Part shown: one piece after another, positions 49,058 through 58,803 of the stretch
Position numbering within the stretch: the first letter of the stretch is position 1
Layout of the letters: the number at the start of each line of letters is the position of its first letter
Source: WHSW01 sp963759295
GTDB taxonomy: Bacteria; Actinomycetota; Thermoleophilia; Solirubrobacterales; 70-9
Length of the DNA: 64,000 bases
Assembly: GCA_963759295.1 (NCBI GenBank)
Contig: CAVWYT010000006.1
Span: forward strand, 62,001-126,000
Reading direction: 5' to 3'
The notes under the pieces: generated by a model
Seen by the model: the letters and a program-made list of their open reading frames with translations, nothing else
The model's database searches: none
What the model was told of the DNA's origin: nothing
Program-made: the position numbers and the translations under genes

Positions 49058-50542
49058 ATGGCAGGGAGGCCTCGATCGGCCCTCGCGGCCCTGGTCGCGT
49101 GCACGGCCAGCCTGGTCGTTGTCAGCGGCGCCTCCGCCGGATCGGTCTCGAGGACGCTCGCAGGCGCGGATGCGCCGGTCGCCGCGCTCGCGCCCCGTGC
49201 CTCGGTCGTCGTCCCCGGCGGCGGCGAGGTCCAGCGCTACGTGCAGCGCTCCGGCGGGCTGCCGGTGCTCGACGCGCAGGCGGTCGTCGCGATCCCGTCG
49301 GGCTCGGAGCCGATTCTCGTCGCCGACACGACGGCGGCGGTCGAGCCGCGCGACGCGAGCGACGCGATCGCGCGCTCCGCGGCGATCGAGTCCGCTCGTG
49401 CCGCCACCGACACCGCCGCGCTGCGGGCCCCGGCGCGCGCGAGGCTCGGTATCGACCCGGCCGACGGCAGGCTCGCCTGGGAGGTCTCGCTGCCGTCGGC
49501 GCGGCCGCTCGCCGACTTCTTGGTGGTCGTCGACGCGCGCAGCGGCGAGCGCATCCGCAGCAGGGACGTGCTCATGCGCGCCACGGGCAGCGCGATGATC
49601 TTCAACCCCAACCCCGTCGTCCAACAGGGCGGCTGGAGCGGGCTCGCCGATCGCCGGGACAAGGACTCGCCGCTGCTCACCGGCCTCCGCGTCCCGGTGG
49701 CGCTCGAGCGGATCTCCTCGGCCAAGGGCTGCCTGGTCGGGACCTACGTCGACGCGCGGCTCGGCAAGAAGGCGAGGCAGGTCTGCGCTCCGAACCTCGA
49801 CTTCACCGGTCTGACCCGCTCCGACAACGCCTTCGAAGCGGTGATGGCGTATTTCCACATCGATCGGGAGCGCGCCTACGCCGACGGCCTGGGGCTCTCG
49901 CAGCCACTGCGCGCGAAGCCGCAGAGGGTGCGCGCCAACGGCATCACGGCCGACAACTCCTATTACTCCAACATGACGCGCTCGATGACCCTCGGAACGG
50001 GCGGCGTCGACGACGGCGAGGACGCCGACGTGATCGCCCACGAGTACGGTCACTCGCTCCAGGACCAGGCAAGCCCGGGGTTCGGCCGCTCCCGGCAAGG
50101 GGCCACGCTCGGTGAGGGGTTCGGCGACTACATGGCGGCGGCGATGTCGTCCTTGACCACGGGGCCGAGCCCGTTCGATGCCTGCATCTTCGATTGGGAC
50201 GGGATCTCCTACTCGCCGAGCGGTTGCGGCCGGGTCGCGGACCGGAGCTTCGACCTCAAGCAGGCCGAGAAGCGCTGCCGGTTCGAGATCCACTGCGTCG
50301 GCGAGGTCTGGTCGTCGATGCTGCTCGAGCTGCGCAACGCGCTCGGCAACGACGCGCAGGGGCGGTCGGTCGCCGATCGGGTCGTGCTGGAGTCGAACTT
50401 CATGCTCGCGAGGAGCTCGGGCTTCAAGGACGCCGCCAGGGCGCTGCTCGCCGCCGACAAGCTGCTCTATGCGGGCGCCCACGCGCCGACGATCCGGGCC
50501 GCCCTCATCGACCGCAAATTCTGCAAGACCTCCGGCTGCTGA
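49058..50542 (+). CDS. Secreted zinc metallopeptidase (M36-like)
   Basis: 494 residues. A signal peptide (ALAALVACTASLVVVSGASAG, about 8-28), a propeptide-like region (about 45-195), and a catalytic domain with VIAHEYGHSLQDQ (HExxH) and GEGFGDYMA, the downstream Glu ligand, as in fungalysin/thermolysin relatives. Several Cys pairs in the catalytic domain suggest disulfides outside the cell. The C-terminus KFCKTSGC ends shortly before a hairpin. It starts 3 nt after rnj, an odd partner, so cotranscription may be incidental. Confidence 0.82.
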   Translation: MAGRPRSALAALVACTASLVVVSGASAGSVSRTLAGADAPVAALAPRASVVVPGGGEVQRYVQRSGGLPVLDAQAVVAIPSGSEPILVADTTAAVEPRDASDAIARSAAIESARAATDTAALRAPARARLGIDPADGRLAWEVSLPSARPLADFLVVVDARSGERIRSRDVLMRATGSAMIFNPNPVVQQGGWSGLADRRDKDSPLLTGLRVPVALERISSAKGCLVGTYVDARLGKKARQVCAPNLDFTGLTRSDNAFEAVMAYFHIDRERAYADGLGLSQPLRAKPQRVRANGITADNSYYSNMTRSMTLGTGGVDDGEDADVIAHEYGHSLQDQASPGFGRSRQGATLGEGFGDYMAAAMSSLTTGPSPFDACIFDWDGISYSPSGCGRVADRSFDLKQAEKRCRFEIHCVGEVWSSMLLELRNALGNDAQGRSVADRVVLESNFMLARSSGFKDAARALLAADKLLYAGAHAPTIRAALIDRKFCKTSGC

Positions 50543-50578
50543 CCGCGGCACCCGAGGGCGCCCGGATGAGGAAGACTT

Positions 50579-50617
50579 GGCCCGCCGGGGCTCAGGGAGG
50601 GGGATCCCCGGCGGGCC
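50579..50617. terminator. Possible bidirectional terminator hairpin
   Basis: GGCCCGCCGGGG (50579-50590) is perfectly complementary to CCCCGGCGGGCC (50606-50617) across a 15-nt loop. It lies between convergent genes (metallopeptidase and histidine kinase). There is no T run on either side, so it would be a non-canonical terminator or an mRNA 3'-end stabiliser. Confidence 0.4.
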
Positions 50618-50731
50618 GATTGGCTCAGAGGCAGACTGGCCAATGGATGCCCGCAGAGGCTATGTCGGGGGGTGCCTCTCCGGGCGGTGTCTCGTCCACG
50701 GTCAAAGCTACGGAGGCTCTGTAAACGGACG

Positions 50732-52198
50732 CTAAAAAATCGCCTCGGCGTCCGGCAGCTCCTCGGCTCGGCGGCAGAGGGGCAGGCGGACGGTGAACCG
50801 GGCGCCGCCGTCATCGGAGCTGCCGACCTCGACGTCGCCACCGTGGGAGACCGCGACCGCCTTGACGATCGCGAGGCCGAGGCCGGTCCCCGAGCTCACG
50901 GCCACGTCCGCCGGTCCGTCGCCGCGCACGAAGCGGGCAAAGATCTGATCGCCGAGCCCGGGCGGCAGCCCGGGTCCGTCGTCGGTCACCTCGAGCACTG
51001 CCTCGCCGTCGCGGGCGGTCACCGAGACGCCGATCTCGCAGCCGGCGGGCGTATGGCGGACGCCGTTCTCGACCAGGTTGACCACCAGACGGTGGAGGTC
51101 GTCCGGATTGCCCTCGACCGCGATCGCCGCTTCGGCCCCGAACGCCAGTCGATGTCCGCCGGCCACCGGGCGGATCTCCGAGACCGCGGCCGCCGCGATC
51201 TCAGCCAGGTCGCAGGTGCGCCGCGGCCCGGCGCGTCCCGCGTCGGCCTGGGCGAGCAGCAGGAGGTCGGCGACGAGGCGGCGCATCCGGCGCGAGGAGC
51301 CGAGCGCGCCGGCGACGATCTCCCCGTCCTCGGGGTCGCCGCCGGCGGCGAGGCTCGCCTCGAGCAGCTCGAGGTTGGCGAGGATGCTGGTCAGCGGCGT
51401 GCGGAGCTCATGCGATGCGTCGGCGACGAAGTCGCGCTGCGCCTGCATCGTGTGCTCGCTCTCCGAGCGCGCCGCATCGAGCTCGCGGAGCATCGTGTCG
51501 AGGGTCTCGGCGAGCTCGGCGACCTCGTCGCGGCTCTCGGGCATCGGCACCCTTCGCGACGGGTCGCGGGTCGAAGCGATCTCCCGCGCGGTCGCGGTCA
51601 GCGACGAGATCGGTCGCATCGCCCGGCGCGCGACCGCAACCCCTGCGAGCGCGGCGAGGATCGTGCCGCCGAGCACGCCGCCGCCGAGGAATAGCCAGAG
51701 CCGGTTGATCGTCGCCTCGATCGACGTCCGGCTGCGCGCGACCTGCAGGTAGGAGGGCTCGCCGGTGATCGAGTTGATGTCGAGCTGGGCGGAGGCGACG
51801 TCGAGGTCCCCGAGCGAGGTCACGGCGCCGAGCTCGGGTCGCCCGAGCTCCGGGGCGTTCGCCGTCTCCCCGGGCTTCAGCTGGCCGTTGTCGATCACCG
51901 GCAGGACCTCGCCGTCGGCGTTGACCACCCGGATCGCATCGGCGCTCGCCAGCGCGACCTCGACGCTCGGGCCGGCGATCTGGTGACTGCGAAGCTGGTA
52001 GTTGGCCGCGAGCTGAGTCGCCGCCGCCTGCAGGTCCTGCTCGAAATCGTCGTTCATCCTCGCCGTCGCCAGTCGCCCGACGATCAGCGCGAAGGCGAGC
52101 AGGATCAGCAGCGTGAGCCCGGCGGAGACCGCTGCTATCCGCCAGCGGACGGGCCAGCGCCGCGGCGAGAGCCGGCCCGCGGGCCGCGGCTCAGCCAT
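50732..52198 (-). CDS. Two-component sensor histidine kinase
   Basis: About 488 residues. Membrane segments at about 23-44 (IAAVSAGLTLLILLAFALIVG) and about 175-195 flank an extracytoplasmic sensor of some 130 residues; then HAMP (RRAMRPISSLTATAREIA), HisKA with the phosphorylated His in FVADASHELRTPLTSILANLELLE, and HATPase with NLVENGVRHTP (N box), DDGPGLPP and GTGLGLAIVKAV. The ATG at 52198 overlaps the regulator stop by 8 nt. Similar in layout to mycobacterial MprB-type kinases; the signal is unknown. Confidence 0.92.
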   Translation of the reverse strand: MAEPRPAGRLSPRRWPVRWRIAAVSAGLTLLILLAFALIVGRLATARMNDDFEQDLQAAATQLAANYQLRSHQIAGPSVEVALASADAIRVVNADGEVLPVIDNGQLKPGETANAPELGRPELGAVTSLGDLDVASAQLDINSITGEPSYLQVARSRTSIEATINRLWLFLGGGVLGGTILAALAGVAVARRAMRPISSLTATAREIASTRDPSRRVPMPESRDEVAELAETLDTMLRELDAARSESEHTMQAQRDFVADASHELRTPLTSILANLELLEASLAAGGDPEDGEIVAGALGSSRRMRRLVADLLLLAQADAGRAGPRRTCDLAEIAAAAVSEIRPVAGGHRLAFGAEAAIAVEGNPDDLHRLVVNLVENGVRHTPAGCEIGVSVTARDGEAVLEVTDDGPGLPPGLGDQIFARFVRGDGPADVAVSSGTGLGLAIVKAVAVSHGGDVEVGSSDDGGARFTVRLPLCRRAEELPDAEAIF

Positions 52199-52898
52199 CG
52201 TCGCGCGCGGCGCGCAGCACGTAGCCGGCACCGCGCTTGGTCTCGAGCAGGCGTGGCTCGCCGCCCTCCTCGAGCTTGCGGCGCAGGTTGGAGATGAACA
52301 CGTCGATCGTGTTCGTCATCGCCAGTGGGTCGTAGCCCCAGACCTCCTCGAGCAGTCGCTCGCGCGAGACGACCAGCCGCTCGTTGCGCATCAGGTACTC
52401 GAGCAGCTCGAACTCGCGGTTGGTGAGGTCGATCGGCCGCTCGCCCCGGGACACTTCGCGGGTGTCGGGGTTCAGCCGCAGGTCGCCGACGACGAGCGCG
52501 GCGCTGCCGCGCGGTGGACGGCGGCGCATCAGGGCGCGCATCCGAGCGAGCAGCTCCTGGCGCTCGAACGGCTTCGCCAGATAGTCGTCCGCGCCAGAGT
52601 CGAGGCCCTCCACCCGGTGGTCGAGCTCGGTCCGCGCTGTCAGGATCAGGATCGGGACGTCGGACTCGGCGCGCAGCCGGCGGCATACCTCGACGCCGTC
52701 GAGCCCCGGCAGGCCGAGGTCGAGGATCACGAGGTCGGGTACGAACTCCTCGGCCGCTCGCAGCGCGTCGACCCCGTCCTCCGAGGAGCGCACCTCGTGG
52801 CCCTCCTGGCGCAGCGTGCGGCGCAGGACGTCGGCGATCGCCGCGTCATCCTCGACCACGAGGACGCGGCCCGAACGAGTGTCGCTGGCGAGCATCAC
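52191..52898 (-). CDS. OmpR-family response regulator
   Basis: 235 residues. The receiver domain has VLVVEDDAAIADVL, the phosphorylated Asp in VILDLGLPGLDG, TAR and the Lys in YLAKPF; the C-terminal winged helix has LTNREFELLEYLMRNERLVVSRERLLEEVWG and RRKLEEGGEPRLLETKRGAGYVL. It is cotranscribed with the kinase. The GTG at 52898 has TACCCT (52911-52906, minus strand) ending 7 nt upstream, so the mRNA is probably leaderless. Divergent from ftsK across 142 bp with no recognised operator. Confidence 0.93.
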   Translation of the reverse strand: MMLASDTRSGRVLVVEDDAAIADVLRRTLRQEGHEVRSSEDGVDALRAAEEFVPDLVILDLGLPGLDGVEVCRRLRAESDVPILILTARTELDHRVEGLDSGADDYLAKPFERQELLARMRALMRRRPPRGSAALVVGDLRLNPDTREVSRGERPIDLTNREFELLEYLMRNERLVVSRERLLEEVWGYDPLAMTNTIDVFISNLRRKLEEGGEPRLLETKRGAGYVLRAARDDG

Positions 52899-53040
52899 GC
52901 CAGAAAGGGTAGAGCCGAAAACCCGCCCAACCGCGGATATTTAGTCGCCGTTTACGGGCCCGGGCGGCGGCGCCCGGCGCAGGGGTCCGCGCACGGCCGT
53001 CGAAGCTCCAGGCACGGAGCGCGCGCGCTCCGGCGTCAGC

Positions 53041-55527
53041 ATGAGGCTTCCCTGGACAAAGCAGGCTCGGCGATCCGCGCCGCGACGCGGTGGGTCCGCG
53101 AGCTCACGTCGCCGTCCCGCGGCGCGCGAGCGCCCGGACCCGCGGGAGTTGATCGAGCGGCTCGACCAGCGCCACTACGACGTGATCGGGTTGGCGCTGA
53201 TCGCCGCGGGCATCTACCTCGCCTTCGTGCTCTACCTCGGGTGGGACGGCGGACGGGTCGGCGGCGTGTTCGGCGACGGGCTGTTGAACCTCGCCGGCCG
53301 GGTCGCCTACTTCGTCCCGGTCGGCCTCGCCGCATTCGGCGCAGCGCTGATCGCGCGGCCGCTGCTGCGGGCGCGGACGGCGCTCAATGCCGGGGCGATC
53401 CTGGTGATCTCGGGCCTGCTGCTCGCCTTCGCGGCCGAAACCGCCGGGTTGGGGCCAAACCATCCGCAGCGCCACGATTACTTCCAGCACAGGTTCATGG
53501 TCGAGCACGGCGGGGTGCTCGGCGAATCGCTGTACTGGGCCTCGACGACGCTCTTCCAACGGATCGGCGCCCACATCCTCTCGGTGCTGATGCTGGCCTC
53601 TGGCGTCCTCTTGCTCACCGGAACCACGGTCGCCGGGGTGCTCGGGGCGACTGGCAATGCGGTCCGCCGGGCCGGCACCGGGACCTTCGACCTCACCCGG
53701 ACGATGCGCGTCCAGCGGCGGGCCTCCTCAGGCGACGACGCCTGGGGCGGGCTCGAGGACGACGAGATCGCGATCACTCGCCACGGGCCGACCGAGTCCT
53801 TCGATGTCGACCCGGCCGCCGCCGAGGAAGAGGAGGCGGAGACGATCGTCGTCGAGCGCGGCGCCGAGCAAGGATGGAACGCCGCCCAGGACGACGAGCT
53901 CGCCGATTCCGACCGCGGCGAGGTGGAGTCCGGCGCGACGACGACGGACCACGGCACCACCCCGATGGGCAACGCGCGCCACGCGCACGGCGTCACCGCG
54001 TCGGAGGAGATCGACTACCGCCCGCCACCGATCAAGGCGCTGGGTCGCGGCAAGGCCGACCCCGGACCCGACATGCGCGACCGCGAGGCGACCGCGAGCG
54101 CCCTGCTCGAGTCGCTTCGCCATTTCGGCATCGAGGCCCGGCTGCTGGGCACGGTCAGCGGTCCGCACGTGAGCAGGTACGAGCTTCAGCTGGCGCCCGG
54201 CACCAAGGTGAGCAAGGTCGCACAGCTCAGGGACGACCTCGCCTACGCGCTCGCCTCGACCGACATCCGGATCCTCGCCCCGATCCCCGGCAAGAAGGCG
54301 GTCGGCGTCGAGGTGCCGAATCAGCGCCGGCGGTTGGTGCGGCTCGGCGACATCTACGCGGAGCCGCCGAAGGGCGCCTCGCCGCTGCTCTGCTGGCTCG
54401 GCAAGGACGTTTCCGGCCAGTCGGTGAGCGCCGACATGGCGCTGATGCCGCATGTCCTCGTCGCCGGCACCACCGGCTCGGGAAAGTCGGGGTGCGTCAA
54501 CGCGATCCTCACCTCGATCCTCATGCACGCCTCGCCGAACGAGGTGCGGCTCGTGCTCGTCGACCCGAAGCGCGTCGAGCTCAATCATTACGAGCGCGTC
54601 CCGCACCTGCTGACCCCGGTGGTCACCAACCCGAGACTGGCGGCGAACGTGCTCGCAAACCTGATCGGGGAGATGGAGAGCCGCTACTCGGTGATGAGCG
54701 AGGCGCGGGCGCGCAACCTGGCCGAGCTCAACCGGGTCCGCAAGAAGTCGGGTGAGCCACCGCTCCCGCACATCCTCTGCGTGATCGACGAGCTCGCCGA
54801 CCTGATGATGGTCGCGCCGGCGGAGGTCGAGGATTCGATCATCCGCCTGGCACAGAAGGCGCGGGCGATCGGCATCCACCTCGTGCTCGCCACCCAGCGG
54901 CCGTCCACCGACGTGATCACCGGGACGATCAAGGTCAACATCCCGTCGCGGATCGCGTTCGCGGTCGCCTCCCAGGTCGACTCGCGCGTGATCCTCGACC
55001 AGGGCGGGGCCGAGACCCTGCTCGGCCAGGGCGACATGCTCTTCCGCCCGGTCGGGACGTCGAAGCTGAACCGAATCCAGGGTGCCTTCGTCACCGAGGA
55101 GGAGATCGCGCGCGTCTGCGGGCACTGGGCCAAGCAGGGCGAGCCGGACTTCGACGTCGAGCTGCTGGAGGCCAAGGAACCCGAGGTCGAGGTGGGCGCC
55201 GAGGACGAGCTCTCCCCCGACCAGGACGACCTGCTCGCCGACGCGGCGCGGATCGTGGTCGAGTCGGAGACCGCCTCGGTGTCGATGATCCAGCGCCGGC
55301 TGCGGGTCGGCTACACGCGGGCCGGGAGGCTGATCGACATGCTCGAGCGCCGGGGGATCATCTCCGGCTATGAGGGCTCGAAGCCGCGCCAGGTGCTCGT
55401 CTCCCAGTCGGAGCTGCCGCGGCTGCTCGACCGGTTCGCCAGCGGGATCATCGAGGGGCGCCCGGACTCCGAGGACGAGCCCGGCGCTGCGCCCACCGAC
55501 ACGGAGCTGCAGCGACTCGGCGGCTGA
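53041..55527 (+). CDS. ftsK: DNA translocase FtsK/SpoIIIE
   Basis: 828 residues. N-terminal basic stretch, then four membrane helices (about 45-205), a Glu-rich linker (about 230-330), the alpha domain (PPPIKALGRGK onward), the RecA-like motor with Walker A VAGTTGSGKSGCVNAIL and Walker B ILCVIDELADLMM, QRPSTDVITG, and the C-terminal gamma winged helix (TASVSMIQRRLRVGYTRAGRLIDMLERRGII) that reads KOPS/SRS sites. It pumps DNA through the division septum. The linker is short compared with Gram-negative FtsK. Confidence 0.95.
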   Translation: MRLPWTKQARRSAPRRGGSASSRRRPAARERPDPRELIERLDQRHYDVIGLALIAAGIYLAFVLYLGWDGGRVGGVFGDGLLNLAGRVAYFVPVGLAAFGAALIARPLLRARTALNAGAILVISGLLLAFAAETAGLGPNHPQRHDYFQHRFMVEHGGVLGESLYWASTTLFQRIGAHILSVLMLASGVLLLTGTTVAGVLGATGNAVRRAGTGTFDLTRTMRVQRRASSGDDAWGGLEDDEIAITRHGPTESFDVDPAAAEEEEAETIVVERGAEQGWNAAQDDELADSDRGEVESGATTTDHGTTPMGNARHAHGVTASEEIDYRPPPIKALGRGKADPGPDMRDREATASALLESLRHFGIEARLLGTVSGPHVSRYELQLAPGTKVSKVAQLRDDLAYALASTDIRILAPIPGKKAVGVEVPNQRRRLVRLGDIYAEPPKGASPLLCWLGKDVSGQSVSADMALMPHVLVAGTTGSGKSGCVNAILTSILMHASPNEVRLVLVDPKRVELNHYERVPHLLTPVVTNPRLAANVLANLIGEMESRYSVMSEARARNLAELNRVRKKSGEPPLPHILCVIDELADLMMVAPAEVEDSIIRLAQKARAIGIHLVLATQRPSTDVITGTIKVNIPSRIAFAVASQVDSRVILDQGGAETLLGQGDMLFRPVGTSKLNRIQGAFVTEEEIARVCGHWAKQGEPDFDVELLEAKEPEVEVGAEDELSPDQDDLLADAARIVVESETASVSMIQRRLRVGYTRAGRLIDMLERRGIISGYEGSKPRQVLVSQSELPRLLDRFASGIIEGRPDSEDEPGAAPTDTELQRLGG

Positions 55528-55592
55528 GCCTCCCCGGGGCGCGGGACCGGCGTCAGGCACCGACGCCCGCGCGCCGCGAGAATAGGCACGCC

Positions 55593-56387
55593 ATGGATGA
55601 CGGCGGCTTCGGAGAGATGCGGATCGGCGCCGTGCTGGCGGCGACGCGCGAGCGCGCCGGCCTCGACCTGCGCGCGGTCGAGGAGGAGACGAAGATCCGC
55701 GGCAAGTACCTGCGCGCGATCGAAGCGGAGGACTGGGCGACGCTCCCGAGCGACGCCTACGCGAAGGGCTTCATCCGCACCTACGGCGAGCTGCTCGGCC
55801 TCGACGCCGAGGCGCTGGTCGACGAATACCGGCGCCAGGTCGAGTCCCGCGACGCGACGCCGGCGCGGCCGATCGGCGACCGGGTGCTCGAGGGCCGCCG
55901 GCGCGTCGGCGAGCCGCCGCGGCGGCCGTCGTGGGCGCTCATCGGCGCGGGCGTCGCGGTCGGGATCGCCGCGATCCTCGCCGTGATCGGACTGACCGCC
56001 GACGACGACGCCTCGAAGCCGAAGGGCGGCGCCGTGACGGGGCGCCACAAACCCGAGCGCCACGGCTCACGCCGGCACGGCGCGAGCGGTCAGGATGGGA
56101 CCGTGAAGCTGGCCCTCAACGTCCACGACCCGGTCGAGGTCTGCCTCCTGGGCGGCGGGGGGGAGGCGTTGATCGACGGCCAGGTGCTGGCCGCGGGAAC
56201 CGAGGAGCAGTACGAGCGCCATTCCTTCTCACTGCGATTCCCGTCTGGATTCGCTCCGGACGAGTTCCGGCTCGAGGTCGCCGGCGAGAAGCGGATCCTG
56301 CCGAAGGTCGACGGGCCCGCGGCGTTCACGATCACGCCTCCGCGTCACGTGCGCGCGGCGAAAACGCCGGGGAAGGTGTGCCCGTGA
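55593..56387 (+). CDS. RodZ-like protein with helix-turn-helix and DUF4115 domain
   Basis: 264 residues. N-terminal HTH of the Xre type (RIGAVLAATRERAGLDLRAVEEETKIRGKYLRAIE), then YAKGFIRTYGELLGLDAE, one membrane segment (ALIGAGVAVGIAAILAVIGLTA, about 113-134) and an extracytoplasmic DUF4115 region (VKLALNVHDPVEVCLLG to FRLEVAG). This is the RodZ layout of a cell-shape protein that links MreB to the wall. ftsK upstream and cinA downstream (4-nt GTGA overlap) are usual neighbours. Confidence 0.85.
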   Translation: MDDGGFGEMRIGAVLAATRERAGLDLRAVEEETKIRGKYLRAIEAEDWATLPSDAYAKGFIRTYGELLGLDAEALVDEYRRQVESRDATPARPIGDRVLEGRRRVGEPPRRPSWALIGAGVAVGIAAILAVIGLTADDDASKPKGGAVTGRHKPERHGSRRHGASGQDGTVKLALNVHDPVEVCLLGGGGEALIDGQVLAAGTEEQYERHSFSLRFPSGFAPDEFRLEVAGEKRILPKVDGPAAFTITPPRHVRAAKTPGKVCP

Positions 56388-57661
56388 GCGTCCGGGCCGG
56401 CATCCTGGTCACCGGAACCGAGGTGGTCACGGCGACGATCGTCGACCGCAACGGCCCCTGGGTCTCGCAACGACTGGCCGAGCTCGGAGTCGAGGTCGCC
56501 CACATCCTGGTCGTCGGCGACCGGCCCGACGACCTCGAGGCCGGGCTCCGGTTCATGGCCGCCGAACGATGCGAGCTGATCGTGACCAGCGGCGGACTCG
56601 GCCCGACCGCCGACGACCTGACCGCCGAGATCGTCGCGCGCTACGCCGGCGTGACGATGACCCTCGACGAGCGGATGGAGGCGAGGATCGCCGAGATCGT
56701 CTCGGGCTTCGCGCGCCAGCGGCGCTTCGATCCCGAGGCGATGCGCGCCGCGAACCGAAAGCAGGCGATGGTCCCGCGCGGCGCGGAAGCGCTCGACCCC
56801 GCGGGCACGGCCCCCGGGCTCGTCGTGCCGGTCGACTCCGGGCCGACCGTGATCGTGCTTCCGGGACCGCCGCGCGAGCTGCGTTCGATGTGGGCCGCGG
56901 CGATCGCAACCGACGCCGTACAGGCCGTGCTCGCGCGCGCCCAGCCCTATGTGACGCAGACGGTGCGGATGTTCGGGATCCCCGAGTCGGAGCTCGCCCA
57001 GTCGCTGCGCGAGATCGAGCAGAAGGTCGATCTCTCGCCGCTGGAGATCACCACCTGCCTGCGGCGCGGCGAGCTCGAGGTGGAGATCCGCCATCGCGCC
57101 GGGGCCGAGGAAACCCGTGAGGCGCTCGTCGACGCCCTCGTCGAGCGCCACCGGCGCTTCGTCTTCAGCCGCGACGGCTCGACGATCGACGAGCAGATCG
57201 CGGAGCTGCTCATCGGCCGGCGCCTCGGCCTGGCCGAGTCGTGCACCGGCGGGCTGCTTGCCGCGCGGCTGACCGAGCGGCCCGGATCCTCGGCCTACTT
57301 CGCCGGCGGCGTCGTCTCCTATTCCAACCGGGCGAAGGCCGAGCTGCTCGGGGTGCCGAAGGAGCTGCTCGAGCGCCGCGGGGCCGTCTCGCCGGAGGTC
57401 GCGCGGGCGATGGCCGAGGGCGCGCTGGCGAGGTTCGACGCCGACGTCTCCTGCGCGATCACCGGGATCGCTGGCCCGGACGGCGGCAGCGAGTCGAAGC
57501 CGGTCGGCTACGTCTGCTGGTGCCTGCTCGACGCCGACGGCAACGAGCTCGCCCGCGACGTGGTCGTGCCGGGGGCTCGCGCCGAGATCCGGGACCGCTC
57601 GACGACCGTCGCGCTGCAGCTCCTGCGCCGCCTGCTGCGCGGCGAGGAGGCGCCGCTCTAG
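56384..57661 (+). CDS. cinA: CinA-like competence/damage-inducible protein
   Basis: 425 residues. N-terminal MoCF_biosynth domain (AGILVTGTEVVTATIVDRNGPWVS, VTSGGLGPTADDLT, VIVLPGPPRELRSMW) and C-terminal CinA/PncC domain (LAESCTGGLLAARLTERPGSSAYFAGGVVSYSNRAKAELLGV, ITGIAGPDGG). The second domain deamidates nicotinamide mononucleotide in pyridine salvage. cinA upstream of recA is a classical association; here three genes lie between them. Confidence 0.93.
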   Translation: MSVRAGILVTGTEVVTATIVDRNGPWVSQRLAELGVEVAHILVVGDRPDDLEAGLRFMAAERCELIVTSGGLGPTADDLTAEIVARYAGVTMTLDERMEARIAEIVSGFARQRRFDPEAMRAANRKQAMVPRGAEALDPAGTAPGLVVPVDSGPTVIVLPGPPRELRSMWAAAIATDAVQAVLARAQPYVTQTVRMFGIPESELAQSLREIEQKVDLSPLEITTCLRRGELEVEIRHRAGAEETREALVDALVERHRRFVFSRDGSTIDEQIAELLIGRRLGLAESCTGGLLAARLTERPGSSAYFAGGVVSYSNRAKAELLGVPKELLERRGAVSPEVARAMAEGALARFDADVSCAITGIAGPDGGSESKPVGYVCWCLLDADGNELARDVVVPGARAEIRDRSTTVALQLLRRLLRGEEAPL

Positions 57662-57666
57662 GGCCC

Positions 57667-58803
57667 GTGCGCGGCGACGAGCCACAGCCCGAGGAGATCG
57701 CGATCGCCGACCGCGTGCTCGACGACCTGCGGACCCGGCTCGCGCGGACGCGGTGGCCGGGACAGCCCCGTGAGCTGGGCTGGGAGATGGGCGCCGACCT
57801 CGGCTATCTGCGCGAGCTCTGCGAGCACTGGGCGTCGGCGTATGACTGGCGCCGGTTCGAACGGGCCCTGAACGGGCTCTCGAACTGGCGCTGGGACGGG
57901 ATCCACTTCATCTGGGAGCGGGCGACGGGCGACCCGCGCGGCGGCGCCGATCCGAGGCGGCCGTCCGTGATGCTGATCCACGGTTGGCCGGGGGCCCCGG
58001 TCGAGTTCATGGAGGTGATCCCGGCGCTGGTCGCCGCCGGCCACGACGTCGTCGTCCCGTCGCTGCCCGGGTTCGCGTTCTCCGACCCGCCGGCCGTCCC
58101 GATCGGGGTCGGGGGGACCGCCGCCCGTCTGCGTCAGCTGATGGCGAGGCTCGGATACGAGCGCTACGCGCTTCAGGGCGGCGACTGGGGCTCGATCCTC
58201 GCGGCGCGGATGGCGTTCGACGATCCGGACGCGGTGGTCGCGATCCACCTCAACAGCCCGGGTGTCCTGCCGGCACCCGCCGAGCTCGCCGAGCCGCCGA
58301 TCAGCGAGGCCGAGGTCGCCTATGTCGAGGCGGCGCAGCGCTGGCGAGGGCGGGAGGGATTTCACCTGCTCGTCCAGGGCGCGGCGCCCGACGCGCTGGC
58401 CGTCGGGCTCGCCGATTCGCCCGCCGGGCTCGCGGCGTGGCTGGTGGACAAGTTCCGTCGCTGGTCGGACTGCGACGGCGAGATCGGGCGTCGCTTCTCC
58501 CACGACGATCTCTGCGACCTCTTGACGATCTACTGGGCGACCGGCACGATCGCCTCCTCGATGCGCCTCTACGGGGCCGAGGCGCGAGATCGCTGGCGCC
58601 TGGCGCCTGGAGAGCGGATCACGGTGCCCGCAGCGGTCGCCGATTACCCGGCCGAGCTCGTGCGCCCCCCGCGCGCGTGGACCGAGCGGGTGCTTGCCGA
58701 TCTGCGCCGATGGACGGAATTCGACCGCGGCGGGCACTTCGCCGCGCTCGAGGAGCCGGAGCTCTTGGCCGGCGACCTGCTCGCCTTTCTCCGTCAGCTG
58801 TGA
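57667..58803 (+). CDS. Epoxide hydrolase (EHN-domain alpha/beta hydrolase)
   Basis: 378 residues. The N-terminal EHN domain includes LDDLRTRLARTRWPG and LRELCEHWASAYDWRRFERALN; the hydrolase core has LIHGWPGAPVEF, the nucleophile elbow LQGGDWGSILAARMAF with Asp, and the C-terminal catalytic His in RGGHFAALEEPELLAGD. Such enzymes open epoxides to diols; the substrate is unknown. GTG 57667 lies 5 nt after cinA and the stop overlaps the next gene as GTGA, so the gene sits inside a cinA-to-phosphodiesterase unit. Confidence 0.9.
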   Translation: MRGDEPQPEEIAIADRVLDDLRTRLARTRWPGQPRELGWEMGADLGYLRELCEHWASAYDWRRFERALNGLSNWRWDGIHFIWERATGDPRGGADPRRPSVMLIHGWPGAPVEFMEVIPALVAAGHDVVVPSLPGFAFSDPPAVPIGVGGTAARLRQLMARLGYERYALQGGDWGSILAARMAFDDPDAVVAIHLNSPGVLPAPAELAEPPISEAEVAYVEAAQRWRGREGFHLLVQGAAPDALAVGLADSPAGLAAWLVDKFRRWSDCDGEIGRRFSHDDLCDLLTIYWATGTIASSMRLYGAEARDRWRLAPGERITVPAAVADYPAELVRPPRAWTERVLADLRRWTEFDRGGHFAALEEPELLAGDLLAFLRQL